NCBI GenBank assembly: GCA_917880885.1
Contig: OU862931.1
Span: 15,852,736-15,916,735 of the forward strand
Reading direction: 5' to 3'
DNA: 64,000 nt
Source of the DNA: Limnephilus marmoratus
Taxonomy: Eukaryota; Arthropoda; Insecta; Trichoptera; Limnephilidae
Shown here: positions 34,331 to 45,940 of the stretch, piece by piece
Numbering within the stretch: position 1 is the stretch's first letter
Layout: every line of letters starts with the position of its first letter
Position numbers and translations under genes: made by a program
Notes under the pieces: generated by a model
Told to the model about the DNA's origin: nothing
What the model saw: the letters and a program-made list of their open reading frames with translations, nothing else
Databases searched by the model: none

Positions 34331-35216
34331 ACAAACCTCACCCCATGAACCCAATTTGATGTGCACATGCCCGCGATGGTTTCTGTATACAATAGTGAGC
34401 TCTGGCATCATGAAATTATGCATTGCTAAAACGTTCATCGTTTGTAGGGGGGAGTGGCGTGAGAGAGCGGGAGGGTGAAAAAGGGAATTCGGAATGGTGC
34501 GGAGGGGAGGGGAAGGATCCAAAAGCCGCCCGCAGGACCTAGCAGCAAAAACCTGCGGAGCGGGTTTTTAACTGCTAGTGATGATATAAAAATATAACAT
34601 GAATAGAATTTACACAGAAGTCACAATTAACTTAAAAATTTTATGAATTGCAAAATTTTTTTTAAACAACTTACCAACAACAACAAAATAGGTTTACAAA
34701 AACGGGAGATTTAATTTGGAGCAAAAATAATAAAAAAAAAACTTTCTTTTCGTTTTCCCGAACAATTAACATTTTGTCCTTCACAGCATTTTAAATTTCC
34801 GTGATAGATATTTAACAAGATAACGAATTAGCAGGCCGGTATAATTTGGGCATTATATCTATGCGACAAAAAGCAGGGTGTGGACTTTTTGCTAGCATTA
34901 AATGAGTCTGTCCTATTTCAACTGAAAATGGGTTGTGCTAAGCCAAGTCTTTGGTAAAGGTTTATCTATGGGTAAACATAAGTAATTTAATAACTATACT
35001 CGTACATGTACTTCTTCTGAATCTTGAGTGTTGGCCAAATTCCAAGAATGTTGTTAGGGTCAAATAGGAATTTGCTTTTCACCGGCGAATCCAAAACAAG
35101 AGTTGGTTAATCTGTGAGAAATAGTTAGGGTGCAAGCGAAGGCGAACCCCAAGGTTTGGACCACTCGGTCACTAACCGGTATTTTACTACAGCTAGACCG
35201 CAAGCAAAAGAAAGTA

Positions 35217-35583
35217 TGTATATGTTACCGTAAAAGCCCGAATATTGGTAAATCCTAAGATTTACCAACTCTTAATGGTAAAAGTCCGAACCGTTCTATA
35301 ACCATCGTTCACCAACCTAACCTAACCTAACCTAACATGTACTAAATTCTAATGGTAAAAGCCCGAAAAAATCGTTTCTTATTTAAATATTATAAACGAT
35401 TTTTTCGATTCGAATTTAGTACATGTTAGGTTAGGTTAGGTGAGGTTAGGTTAGGTTAGGTTGGTGAACGATGATTATAGAACGGTTCAGACTTTTACCA
35501 TTAAGAGTTGGTAAATCTTAGGATTTACCGGAAAATCTTAGGATTTACCGTAGTTCGGGCTTTTACAGTGACATATATACATA
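35217..35583. repeat. Palindromic element with telomere-like (TTAGG) arms
   Basis: Near-perfect inverted arms of about 170 bp begin GTTACCGTAAAAGCCCGAA on the left and end with the complement on the right. Each arm holds GGTAAATCCTAAGATTTACC-like text and four or more CCTAA (left) or TTAGG (right) units, and they meet around 35390-35410 in ATCGTTTC/TTTTTTCGAT. The arms could form one long hairpin. It lies about 265 bp downstream (gene sense) of the Hipk exon 1 donor. Confidence 0.85.
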
Positions 35584-35847
35584 TCCTTGCCACGCGTAAA
35601 ATGGTGTGATTTATTAGTAGTTCACTTGTTCGTTAGCGTTCGCTGTTGGATACCGGAAAATGTAATTCTGTTAAGAGTTGCGATTCATACCCACTTCCTC
35701 AAATGCAAATGGTCGAATAAAAACAAATAAAGGGTTTGAGGGTGTGTTTGAGTGTGTATGAGTGTATGTGAGGGTGTGTGTGGTTAATATAATCAGGTAG
35801 AGAGAGGTATGTATAGGTATTGATGGTTCTATTACGTTTGGCGTTAC

Positions 35848-36160
35848 CTTGCGGCTGGGGCGGGTGGTTGGCGCCGCCCGCCGCCAGCTGCTTGCTGTGC
35901 GAGGCCGTGGTGGGGCCCGCGTGGCGCGCGCAGCACGGCGCCCCGCCCTGTGCCTGTCCCTGTCCGCTGCCGGCGTGCTGCACGGCGTGCGTGGCGTGCG
36001 CGTGCTGGGGGGGGATCGCGCCCCGCTCACCATCTCCCGCGCGCCGCGACCTGCACCTCTGCGGCGTCTGCTGCACTGCCCCCTGCGCCCCCTGCTGCAG
36101 CTGCAACCCCTGCTGCTGCAACGTCACGCCGCACGAGCAAGAGCACGAACAGCAGGCTCT
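35848..36160 (-). CDS. Hipk: Hipk exon 1 seen here: N-terminal Cys/Gln/His-rich region
   Basis: This is the proposed first coding exon in view (residues 1-105). The acceptor is a T-rich tract ending CCAG at 36161 and the donor is AAG|GTAACG at 35847. Its 313 nt end in phase 1, which exactly complements the two-nucleotide start of the kinase exon (G|GA = Gly). The chosen frame reads a Cys/Ser cluster (CCSCSCSCG), Gln-rich stretches (VTLQQQGLQLQQ), a His/Ala/Gly-rich middle and TASHSKQLAAGG. The last piece may correspond to the GSHSK block of vertebrate HIPK N-termini, though the match is short. The exon is strikingly GC-rich in AT-rich surroundings, so the other strand and other frames are also open. 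No Met starts the frame inside the exon, so an upstream exon is expected. Assignment to Hipk is inferred mainly from phase and position. Confidence 0.62.
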
Positions 36161-36821
36161 CTGGAACAAACAAACACACACGACATTACTATCAGTCATC
36201 CGCAGAGTCCAGAGTGGAAGATACTCTAAATATCACCCTGGTTAAAGATCACTACTTAGAATCCAAACATTGCTTGGAAAGGCTTTAACCATGTCCGTCA
36301 GCCTCATAGCATACATACTTCATTCATTTGGGGATGGCATAGTCCCACTGGCTCTGGACGATTGGTTGCAGTTGGGTCTCTTGGGATGCGGTATTCATAT
36401 TTAAAAAAATTGGCGTTAGTCTTCATAAATTGGCAGTCAAATGTTGGATGCGTAAGTATATAGGGGATACAAATGATTAGGAAGTACAGACGCTGCTAGG
36501 TCTGAGTATCGATCCTGATTGGGATGTACCGTATATGATGTAAAGGTAGATTACCTTTAGATGACTTCTTGACAAAACAAAATACCTATTGAAGAAAAAC
36601 CGAACAAACCTAACCCTACGCATTAACCCGTTTTAATCGTTAACCCTTAAGATTTTAGATATGAGATTTTTGATTTGGACTAAAACTCATCGTTTTTCAA
36701 TATTGAGGAACAGTTAATTACGAAGGCGCCACTCACGCCAGTCTTAGAAGATTTAATTGCAATACTTAACAATCGTTAAGATTAGTAATATTTTTTGTAA
36801 ATTAAAAAATAATCAGCAAAC

Positions 36822-36925
36822 GAGGGTGTCATACATAACTTCATCAAATAAATTAGTCATAATGTCGTTCATAAGCAAGCAGAACAACACTGGACTCAAA
36901 TGTGATCCCTGTGCAACGCCGCTAA
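36822..36925 (-). pseudogene. LINE reverse-transcriptase fragment
   Basis: The minus strand reads SGVAQGSHLSPVLFCLLMND followed by IMTNLFDEVMYDT before a stop. This is the GVPQGS...LFLLYIND block of non-LTR reverse transcriptases. No other RT motif is in frame nearby, so it is a small decayed relic. Confidence 0.8.
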
Positions 36926-37705
36926 AAATAATATTTGGTGTGAAAAGTACGAACTGATATTTTTCTTTGGTGTAGATAGCAGTATAGGTACGTATGTAAA
37001 TATAGAATTTTTATTTATTACTTATTTTTGTATATATAAATATAAATAGGTAGGTCCCAGCCAAGGCCAACATGAATCAAAATTGACATAGCCTCGCAAA
37101 TTGTAAATAAAATAATATTTCCTAAAAAACATGCATTTAAAAATTAACTGCATTTTTCCTTCCACTTTTTGACATAGAATATTTAAGTAGTGCGGCGGCC
37201 ATCCACATTATAGGTATCTAACCCGTGCCAAAATATTACACGTTCGAGTACCAGTTCTACGTGGAACGCCTCTGATTCAATCTCATCCACTTTATTGTCG
37301 TATACATACGTATTGCCGGTCAACCAAGAGACCCGGCTGCACCCGCGCTGTTTGCTAACCAGTAAACATGTTTGTGCTGATCCGGGAGCGTAACGGACTG
37401 GGCCGGGCAAACTGAGAGCTGTGGAACACGGACTAGTGAGATGCATTGAGCCACTGGACTGCTTTCATTTTAATTGGACTATTAAAAGGCGTTAATGAAA
37501 CCAGTAAAATATTTTATTATATCAATAAAAAAATACTTGGGAACTAGGGTTAACGGCAAATGGGATTGGCTTCGTTAAGATATAAAAGCTCACGTTGAGC
37601 TGAGAAATATAATAGTTCGTTTTAATGTTTTTTTTATTCTTCTGTTTAGTTTTGAAACCTATGCACTAATCCAAAATTTTGACAGGAAAGAAATGAGCTT
37701 TCTAA

Positions 37706-37783
37706 TTAAGGGTCCGCAACCCGAATTTCTACCGATTTCTTACATATCTCCCTAAAACGCGTTAAGTTTTAAAGCTCTTAAAA

Positions 37784-37829
<46 letters not shown>

Positions 37830-38181
37830 ATTCTTGAAGATAATATCTAGACATTGCCGCGGCGAAACGCAAATTATATGAAATTCCCTCGATAGAAAAA
37901 ATCTCAAAGTATGCTCAAAAAATTATTATAAACACGTTTGTTTCAGTTATTTTACAAGTGTTATATGTATGAAAAAGTTACTATGTATGAAAAAATTCAT
38001 AGTGTTTTTTTAAATGCTGTTTAAGACAATGCCCAAATTTTTGCTTTATTTTGAACGAGTCGTGTTTTATTAAACATTTTCGCATCGATTTTGTCGCTGT
38101 AAATGTTAGCGCTCTCCTCTAATATTCGTAATTTCGTATCTCTCCATCTTCTTCTTTTCGAGCCCGGTTGCGGAGCCTTAA
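37706..38181. mobile_element. TTAA-flanked MITE (piggyBac-like), copy 1
   Basis: Ends read TTAAGGGTCCGCAACC and GGTTGCGGAGCCTTAA, so TTAA sits at both outer edges, as expected for piggyBac-type insertion. The interior matches the second copy (42758-43160) in reverse orientation, including TATGAAATTCCCTCGATAGA-like text and AACACGACTCG. An (AT)n microsatellite has expanded at 37784-37826. No ORF. Confidence 0.82.
37784..37826. repeat. (AT)n microsatellite
   Basis: About 20 AT dinucleotides lie in the MITE; the second copy has only a short TATAT stretch at the matching place. Confidence 0.9.
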
Positions 38182-40069
38182 GGGCCTATAAATGTACCCT
38201 CAAAATAAATTGAACATGTTACTGATGAGGAGACTAAACCAGATGATGAGTGGCTAAAAATTGACAAATTGTAAGAGACACAAAAAAATGGTCAATGAGG
38301 GGAATTAAATACAAGGTCACCTAAAAAAAACAGAGTGTGCTGTTCACACGCGGTAGAAGTGAAACCTTCAGAAAACTAAAGTGGACAAGAGTGGGGAAGC
38401 TATGAAGAACCCCACAAAAAGGAGACCGATTGTACTATCCCATTCTCTAGGAGGCCAAATTCTATAGACGTATTTGTTTGACTCTTTTCAGTGCCGCTAT
38501 TTTTCGTTTCATCGAGTTTTAAATCACAACGTTGTTAAAAAAGTTTTCAACTGCGCACGTGCGTTACTTGACTTATTCGATGGATACACTCGCGTGTTTG
38601 TGTGTACACCAAAATAAAAACTAAATAAGCCAAAACAAGATACACAGGTAAGCCTGATACAAGCGTAGGTATACTCGTACGTGTACACAACATTACACAT
38701 TAATTACATACAGCCAGCTGCCGAAGTTATCAGACAAGACAGCCTTGCGCTCAATTTCTAGTGCAGCCACTTGTTTGGTTTTTGTCGTTTTCCATCGTAA
38801 GGCCAGTACTGTAGCTGGAGCCCGTAGCGGTGTCAAAATAACACCAGGTATGTGCTCCACACTGTACGTTGCGCAAACTCTGCTCCAGTACTACTGGATT
38901 TATTTAATTTAAACAAATAATAAGCAAGACCTTGTTTGTTATGAATTATTCATACTGCTTTGGCAATGGCGTGATCAATGCGATTCATTAAGATTAATAA
39001 ATTAATCGTGTTAATTCAATGCATAAAGCAAATAAAAATGTTTTATATAAATATTGTGTAAAATATTAATAAAATAAAAATATTTTATATAAATATTATG
39101 TATTATATAAAATAAAAACCGATATTATGTTTATCCGAGACACTATCTAGGTTACAAACCAGTTATTTGAACATTGTGAATATTTCAAAACCGACTTCAA
39201 AAGAAGCATCAAAATATGGATTGTGGACATGGGAAGATAGAATATAGACACAATTTTGCAACCTAACAAAGATTAATGCTTGTTTTGTACTTTCTTTTAG
39301 ATTTAAATTCATAATTTTCCCCTGTAATATTTTAACATAGGTATTTACTTATATTTCAAATAAGAAAACTTGTACAATGTGTCCTTAGAACGGGGTACCC
39401 CAGTAAGGACACATTTTTCTCTAAAAAAACTCTAATGCGTTGCAACCAAGGGCGGCTGGTTAAACAGTGTGTTTGTGTGCAGCACTGGTAAATTATATCG
39501 TCTAAAATTACTTTATAATATCTTACCGAAAAATATGAAATCTATGAATTTCATTAAAAATATCACCTACCAATATAATGCATAATATAATATGAATCAG
39601 GGAGAGCAAATTCTCAAAGTTCCGCGCGAATTTACCCTGTCCGGTGTGCAGGCCAATTGCAAGCGGAACGAATTATGTTTTTGTATCGAATATGCCAAAC
39701 ATCGCCAGCGCGCAACGCCGGCCATATGTATGAAAAATTAAGCAATATCGGTGTGCCACCCGACGGCCTTTATCATACAAACTTAAATTTGGATTTAAGG
39801 CTAAAATACTTAACCAAACTGAATAATTCTTTTTTTAATCAAAAGGTACAGCAAATACCTAAATTTTACATATATTTGCTTTTTTATTGATTGGTGTTTT
39901 AAATTATAAAACGCAAATCATTAAGGAATACAATTTTTTCATAGGTAACATTGACAAATTTGCCCTTGTGCTGTTTATACATTGTTTATAAATACTGTTT
40001 GTATCCTGCTTAAAATGAAATATAAAACTAACTAACCAACCATCACGCCGTTTCCCCACAGGGGTAGGC

Positions 40070-40285
40070 AGAGAGGACGGACCGCCAAATAACTCGGTCT
40101 TGGCACACACTCTTTGCCTCACTCACATTCATACATCGTCTCATACATTCTCTTCTATTATTCCGACTTTCGACATGGCCCGACTCAAGTATCTGATTCA
40201 CTTGCTCGTGCCATGACTTCCTCGGGCGTCCCCGACTTCTTCTACCATTCACATTTGCATTGTATATTCTTCTTACTTTTTTTAT
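40070..40285 (-). pseudogene. LINE ORF2 C-terminal relic
   Basis: The minus strand reads NVNGRRSRGRPRKSWHEQV, then ESGHVESRNNRRECM and KSVCQDRVIWRSVLSAY. The G-R-P-R-x-x-W then D-R-x-x-W-R layout is typical of the extreme C-terminus of several non-LTR element polyproteins. A related fragment is at 52370-52552. Confidence 0.65.
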
Positions 40286-40854
40286 TTTATGAAATATAAA
40301 ATAAAATAAATTAAACATTGTTAAAAAAAGAATTTTTTGGGTTGAAATTTAAGATTTAGTGTTTTTATTTTCTTAGTACCGAAAAATAATAATTTTAATT
40401 AAAAAGCGATATGTAAAAGTTTTCGCACTTCGAAAACAGCTTAAAATAGATCTTCTCTCCTAATAAGATTAGTGGGATCATTTTTACCTATTGTTGCTTA
40501 GTAATCGTTATCTCATAGTTACGGATTATCAGTGAACCACCACGTTTTCAGGGCAGCGGCCGCCGCTGGTTGCAACAACAACTAATGGAACTGTGAAACT
40601 AATCTCCCGCTGACAAGCTACTTGCAGTAGCTTAGCGGGTAATAAATTCCAATCGTATATACTAAAAAAACGTGTTGATGCTGAAGGAATCTTCCACACC
40701 AAACCGCGGTAAAAAAATAAATATATACTATAATAATATTTCTTCAGAGGTATTATCTAACTATCAACGCTTTTCGTAATTCTTCAACCATCTCGCATCC
40801 AGCCCATCTAAAGTATGTTTCTATTCCTCCCTGCCTCGCCTTGAAAACTAAAAT

Positions 40855-40980
40855 TAGACGCTCTGGGGGAGTAATAACTCCCGCTTTGCCGCGCCGCTAA
40901 TCCGCCGCTATTAAATTTAGTTCCCGCGGCCCTCCCCGACAGATTCCAGATCTGGATTCGCGATTCGCACCCGCAGGACT
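40855..40980. other. GC-rich island, unknown role
   Basis: A sharply GC-rich patch contains CGCGCCGCTAATCCGCCGCT, ATTAAATTTAG and CCCGCGGCCCTCCCC in AT-rich DNA. It has no convincing ORF with splice sites. TAAT-type homeodomain sites are embedded. It could be a regulatory element of Hipk or a non-coding exon. Confidence 0.3.
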
Positions 40981-41112
40981 TCCAACATTTGTCGCCAAAT
41001 TGAGCAAAGCCAACTTTCACTACTTGTATATATACCATAATATAAAACAGGCTTGCTAAATTGTTATGCCATTTTCATTTGCACGCAAGTAAAACAATGA
41101 AGCAATTGCAAC

Positions 41113-41816
41113 TAGGGTTACCATTTAGAAAATTGAAAAGTCCTGGCAAAAAGCCTGACAGTCCAAAAAAAGTCAGGACCTTTTAATCACATAATGCAAA
41201 TATCAGGTATGCACTTCATAACGGTATCACGGTATGGACGTGGTAGCGAACGGTCGCTCGGGTCGCGGAGTATTTGCGAGTTCATTTTTACTATCCAAGC
41301 TCAAAACGAAAGTGTAAAAAGAGTGTTTTCTCTAATGGGAGCACAGTGGACAAAAGAGCGTAATAGATTATCTGTACCTTCGGTCAGATCGTTGTTGATG
41401 ATTCAGTACAAACTTAAAACTATGAGCTGCGAAGAATTCTATAAGAAACTTTGAATGAACGGAAGCTGCTCCTTCAAATATCTGTCGCTGAAAAATATTA
41501 AAATTTATAAATTTGTCGAGAACAAGTATTAAATTTTGAAGAAGTTTTCTTTTTGTTTGATTATTTGCAACTGCAATTAAAATTGATTGTTTGATCTCCA
41601 TGAGTCGATTGTTAAAGAAGATTTATATTTTGTTTTTAGATGAGTGGGAAATTAATAAAGATTAAAGACTTATTTGATAATAATATTACTTATGTGAGTT
41701 TTATTACTCATATTCCATCTAAACCAAAAAATCCGGACAAACTAAAGGGCCAAACTAACGGACAAAGGCCGGACAAAAGGCTATGTCCGGATTAATCCGG
41801 ACGGATGGTAACCCTA
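41113..41816 (+). mobile_element. hAT deletion derivative with perfect 8-bp target duplication
   Basis: The 704-bp element begins TAGGGTTACCAT and ends ATGGTAACCCTA. ATTGCAAC flanks both sides exactly (41105-41112 and 41817-41824). Tandem CCGGAC/GGACAAA motifs lie inside the right end. Only the end of a transposase remains, so it is non-autonomous by internal deletion. Confidence 0.95.
41194..41454 (+). pseudogene. hAT transposase C-terminal dimerisation domain remnant
   Basis: The frame ends with NESVKRVFSLMGAQWTKERN, RLSVPSVRSLLMIQYK and SCEEFYKKL before a stop. The S-V-x-R-x-F-S, R-N-R-L and SLL-x-x-x-x pattern is the hATC dimerisation domain. The BED finger, DDE catalytic core and insertion domain are absent. 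The frame could only give a dimerisation-domain peptide if expressed; the upstream 30 residues look unrelated. Confidence 0.9.
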
Positions 41817-42111
41817 ATTGCAACGCAGTGCTCACGAGCTAGGCAAGGTCAAATTGAGAGATTCGATAATGAAATTAATAAAATCTAAATGCAGGTGTTC
41901 ATTGATTGACATTAATAGAAACATCGCTGAAATAGAATTTACTGGAATAATGCGCCGATATTTATACCATTCAATTCATTGGATAACTAACACCTCCGCA
42001 GTAGGTCACCCCAAGTGTTTTGCAGTTTGCTGCGTTTGGTGCCCGGGTTCATGGGGTGAGGATTGTCTGGTCTTGGCGGCGGATGCGTCTACCCACCTTT
42101 TTACTTTTTTT

Positions 42112-42442
42112 TTTTACATGAGCTCCACACAGGAGGCCCTGAGGAAAATAATTTCCCTCAGGGCCTATGTCATCTTTGGGGATGCTGTGTGGAGGGGTTT
42201 TTTTAGGAAAGGAAGAAGAGGAGAGATCTGGGAAGGAAAAGGGTTTAAGGGGTGGGTAGGAATCTGGGGTTCAGTGTGTCCTGGTCATCCGCCTCCAAGA
42301 CCTAGACAAACCTCACCCCATGAACCCGGGCACATCTGCTAAATCACCAAACGTAGCGAACCACTTGGGGTGACCTATGACAGAGGTGTTGGTTATCCAA
42401 TAAAGGTTCCCGGGGCGGCAGTACCCATTCCCACCTCCCAAA
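42112..42442 (-). mobile_element. SINE-like retroposon, copy 3
   Basis: In reverse complement this copy runs from CAATTTGGGAGGTGGG to GGGCCTCCTGTGTGGAGCTC, ATGT and an A-run (T-run on the plus strand at 42103-42117). It lacks the internal segment of the fullest copy. It is immediately followed by an oppositely oriented partial copy, giving a head-to-head pair. Confidence 0.82.
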
Positions 42443-42462
42443 TTGAGATTATCTATTGAGAT

Positions 42463-42707
42463 TGGTTGAGGGCGACCTATTTGCCTCTCCAACAGAAGTC
42501 TCTCGACCCATCGCCTTGCACCGTAGTGGGAGGGATGAATTCAAACGTTCGTCACTCCTGGACACACTGACACCTTTCTTGCCTATCCCTCGTCATACCT
42601 TTATCCTTCCCAGATCTTCCTTCCCTAACAAAACAACCCACACAGCATCCCCAAAGATGACACAGGCCCCGAGGGAAATTATGTTCCGCAGGGTCTCCTG
42701 TGTGGAC
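42463..42707 (+). mobile_element. SINE-like retroposon, partial copy head-to-head with copy 3
   Basis: This begins in the internal segment (GACCTATTTGCCTCTCC) and continues to the conserved 3' end CAGGGTCTCCTGTGTGGAC and A-rich sequence. Together with 42112-42442 it makes a 590-bp inverted unit with about 75-bp mirrored ends. Confidence 0.78.
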
Positions 42708-42757
42708 AAAAAAGTAAAAAGTAAACAAAAAAGTTATCGTTGCTTCTATAAATTATC

Positions 42758-43160
42758 TTAAGGCTCTGCAACCCGGCTCGAAAAGAAGAAGATACGAAAT
42801 TACGAATGTTAGAGGAGAGCGCTAAAATTTTACAGCGACAAAATTGATGCGAAAATTGCGAAAATGTTTAATAAAACACGACTCGTTTAAAATAGAGCAA
42901 AAATCTCGCGGGCATTGAATTTTAACTGTGAATTTTTTCATACATAATATAACTGAAACAAACGAATTTATAATAATTTTTGGAGCATACTTTGCGATTT
43001 TTTTCTATCGAGGGAATTTTATATAATTTGCTTTTCGGCGCGGGCAATGTTATCTTCAAGAATAACATATAGGTACATATATTTTTAAGAGCTTTAAAAC
43101 TTACCGTTTTTAAGGGAGATATGTAAGAAATCGGTAGAAATTCGGGTTGCGGGCCCTTAA
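42758..43160. mobile_element. TTAA-flanked MITE (piggyBac-like), copy 2
   Basis: Ends are TTAAGGCTCTGCAACCCGG and GGGTTGCGGGCCCTTAA, with TTAA at both edges. It is the reverse-oriented relative of 37706-38181, about 400 bp, without the AT expansion and without coding content. Confidence 0.82.
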
Positions 43161-44445
43161 ACACTGGACAGATGGGGTATAAATAGTTCGTTCTTCACGG
43201 ATAGACCAAAAATGGCGACATTATATTTGCTCCAAAAAAATAAGAAAAGTGTAATAATTTACGAAAACTATCAACTTTTTGAAAACACAAAAAAAATCAT
43301 GTTTTTTTAGTCTGGGTTCGGCCTCCAAGTTAGCATTTTTTATAATCTAGCCTTTAATATATTGTAGAAATCTTGTCTGATTTGACGATGTTAATTGTAA
43401 AACATGGGCCACGCATTAAATTTTGAAAATTTAAAATTCATTAAATTCTTATATCTAATGATTGATATTAGCTAGAAGAAAAGTTGCGAACCCGATCAGT
43501 TTATAAAAGGCGAACGAAAGTGAGTGATCGGTTCCATTAATCTACATCAAAACAATGTTCTGTACTCGTTATTCGCTGTCGGAAAACTTATCATGAAGAT
43601 TATAGATGGTTTCATAATTCACATCTTCATAAAATATCATAGGCCCGTCATTATTATGCAAGATACGTGTTTACTTGTGAGGGAATATTCTAAAAAATGT
43701 TTCGAATAAATCGCGCTGATGAAGAAATCCTGACAACTCCACATCAGGCGGATTTGAGGAAAATAATTTACCTCTTAGGGCTAATGCCACCTTTGTAAGA
43801 TATTTTTTAGTAAACGTAGGAGTAAACACGGGTCTTGAAAAGATCCATGTTGTATATAAGGGAGAAACACATAGGCCGGCAAATCGTTCCACAGCCGAGG
43901 TGTTGAACTCAATATCGAATCGAATCGTGCAAATGACCCGTTCTCATGTGACAAAGTCAACCGATAATCATGTATGTCATCAATATGATGCCGAAGGAAT
44001 CAATGATACGAGTTCCTCGGAGCATCTTCCATTGAACTACCTACGGGCAGAAGGCAGAACAAGGACAGCATTCCCACTTTGCTTTAAAGATTTTTTCCAG
44101 GTATTTTGGGGATCCAGACCAGAGGGGGCTGCCAAATTCAACCGTGGGGCGCACTTGTGATTTGTACAGGGTTAGCAGTTGTGTCCTATTAAAGTATCTG
44201 CGGGCCATGTACAGTACGCCCAGTTTTTGAGGGACTAACTTAACTATGGCTTCGATAGAGCCCCCATATCAGAGCTGGTCACTTAAAGTTACACCAAGCA
44301 TATCAATGGAGGGCCTGTTCATTCATGGAAGATTGCTTCCGTTGAAGGAGACTAGATTTTTATTTTGATCGCTTTTAGACATGACATTATTAGGCCTTGG
44401 AAACATTAAACTCGACTAGTTTATTCTTACCCCGCAAAACATTTG

Positions 44446-44643
44446 TCAAACAGATGTCAAATAAAATGGCACCAATGAATTGGTGCACACGACATAGTCA
44501 TTGATGTGCAATAAAAACAAAGCCGGAGGCAGAACCGATCCCTGTGGGACGCCAGCATTTATCGAATGCGAGGAAGAGATGAAACCACCAGAAACCGTCT
44601 TTACCGACCTCTTCCTCAAAAAGTCGGCAATACACATACACAA
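44446..44643 (-). pseudogene. LINE reverse-transcriptase fragment
   Basis: The minus strand reads DFLRKRSVKTVSGGFISSSH then SINAGVPQGSVLPPALFLLH and INDYVV. This spans the fingers/palm block including GVPQGS and INDY of non-LTR reverse transcriptases. The catalytic YADD is missing. It is a decayed fragment from a LINE unlike the intact one at 24-28 kb. Confidence 0.85.
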
Positions 44644-44895
44644 CGACGCGGAAATGTCGAGTGCAACCGTTTGGCTCTTACCGAACGTTTATTTTTCAAA
44701 CTCATTTAAATAAATTAGTTGTTTTGAGGCGTTGTTTACATGAGGTTACGAGGCGTTGTTTATAGTAAAATCGTATCTTATTTGTGTATCTTATTTTTTT
44801 GCATTTGGATGTCAAATAATTTCAATTTGAGTTCGGAAATATTTTGATAATTAAAAGAAAACAGAAATGGGTATCTCCGTTATTCTTACCACTAA

Positions 44896-45055
44896 GGGAA
44901 CGTACCCATACTATGTGACCAATTTTTTTTGCAATTTTTAACCCCCCCCCCCCCCCCCGGTGACCAAAAACTTAAGCAAACCGCCGCTCATTTGTACCAA
45001 GCGTGGTATTTTGAAGACCCCCCCCGAACAGGTCACGTAGTATGGGTACGTTCCC
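44896..45055. mobile_element. G-run MITE, Harbinger-like, copy 2
   Basis: This 160-bp copy is in the opposite orientation to the others (C-runs on the plus strand). Ends are GGGAACGTACCCATACTATG and the complement of GGGAACGTACCCATACTACG, with TAA on both sides (44893-44895, 45056-45058). Confidence 0.85.
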
Positions 45056-45329
45056 TAAAATGAAAACGAACAATAGTAGATAGTTGAACAAACTCAAGAC
45101 ATGATAAAAGAGAAAGTCGCATTTCAAAGGGGGAAAGTTATCCCTAGCAAAGTTGCGCAGTGTGACTAATATACCTAATACAGTAAGTAGGGGCGGGTAA
45201 AGGGGCTCAAAGTCTAGGAGACTAGTTGTCTCCAGGTCTAGAGGACAAGGGGACGAAGGCTGAGAAACGTATAAACCTACCAAGGGAGTTAGAATATCCC
45301 AAAAGGACAAGTTCCAAATTAATTATAAT

Positions 45330-45935
45330 GACACCGTGCTTGAAGTTTTGTTTGCTCACAACTCACATTTTAATAATTTATGGCGAATTCGTAACTATAA
45401 TAACTTTTTAATTCAAACAGACACATGGGGATTAAGTTCTTTATATTTAAGATTAACAAAAAGAATACCTTACCATTAATATATTTTACATACAACGATT
45501 TTAAAACTTTTTAACCCTTTTTTTCAACTATAAAGTTAGCGGTAAGCATCAGATTTTATTTTTCGAGTCGATGAATTAATAACTTCGGGAGGGAAACATT
45601 TAGAAACTCTTAAATATTTGTAACACGTTCTTCAGACTTAATTAAAATAAACGCGGCGGAAAGGTCGAATCGCCAGGCCTGCTAGGGCGAATTCGACTGT
45701 ACGTTCGTCCAATACGCCGCGCGCGGGCGTATATTTGTTTACACGCTTTCTTCACTTACGTCGTTAAGATTCCCACACTATTTTTTATCTTCTTTTTTTC
45801 TTTGATAGGGCAAATTCGACAGTAGGTCCGTCCAATACACGGGTCGCAGGTCGCAATTTGTATACACGGCTCTTTACTTACGTCGTTAAGCTTCTGAATA
45901 TATTTTAGGGTATATTGTCGTCTTAAATGGAGGTT
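45330..45935 (-). repeat. Inverted copy of the ACGACGTAAGTAAAG repeat, left partner
   Basis: This segment is the reverse complement of 53945-54560 with moderate divergence. It holds two internal tandem units of roughly 130 bp that each include, on the minus strand, CTTAACGACGTAAGTGAAG or AAG variants followed by GTGTA(T/A)ACAAAT and a GAATT(C/T)G segment. No ORF. It is probably a non-autonomous transposon present twice in opposite orientation. Confidence 0.75.
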
Positions 45936-45940
45936 TTTTA

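Noticed and set aside
35820..36288. Several long overlapping plus-strand and alternate minus-strand frames
   Set aside because: They are GC-rich shadows of Hipk exon 1. Only the chosen minus frame agrees with the splice phase into the kinase exon, and the alternative frames lack any protein similarity.
37183..37446. 87-codon minus-strand frame starting MHLTSPCSTALSLPGP
   Set aside because: No recognisable domain, no splice support and a repeat-like setting. Not enough evidence to call a gene.
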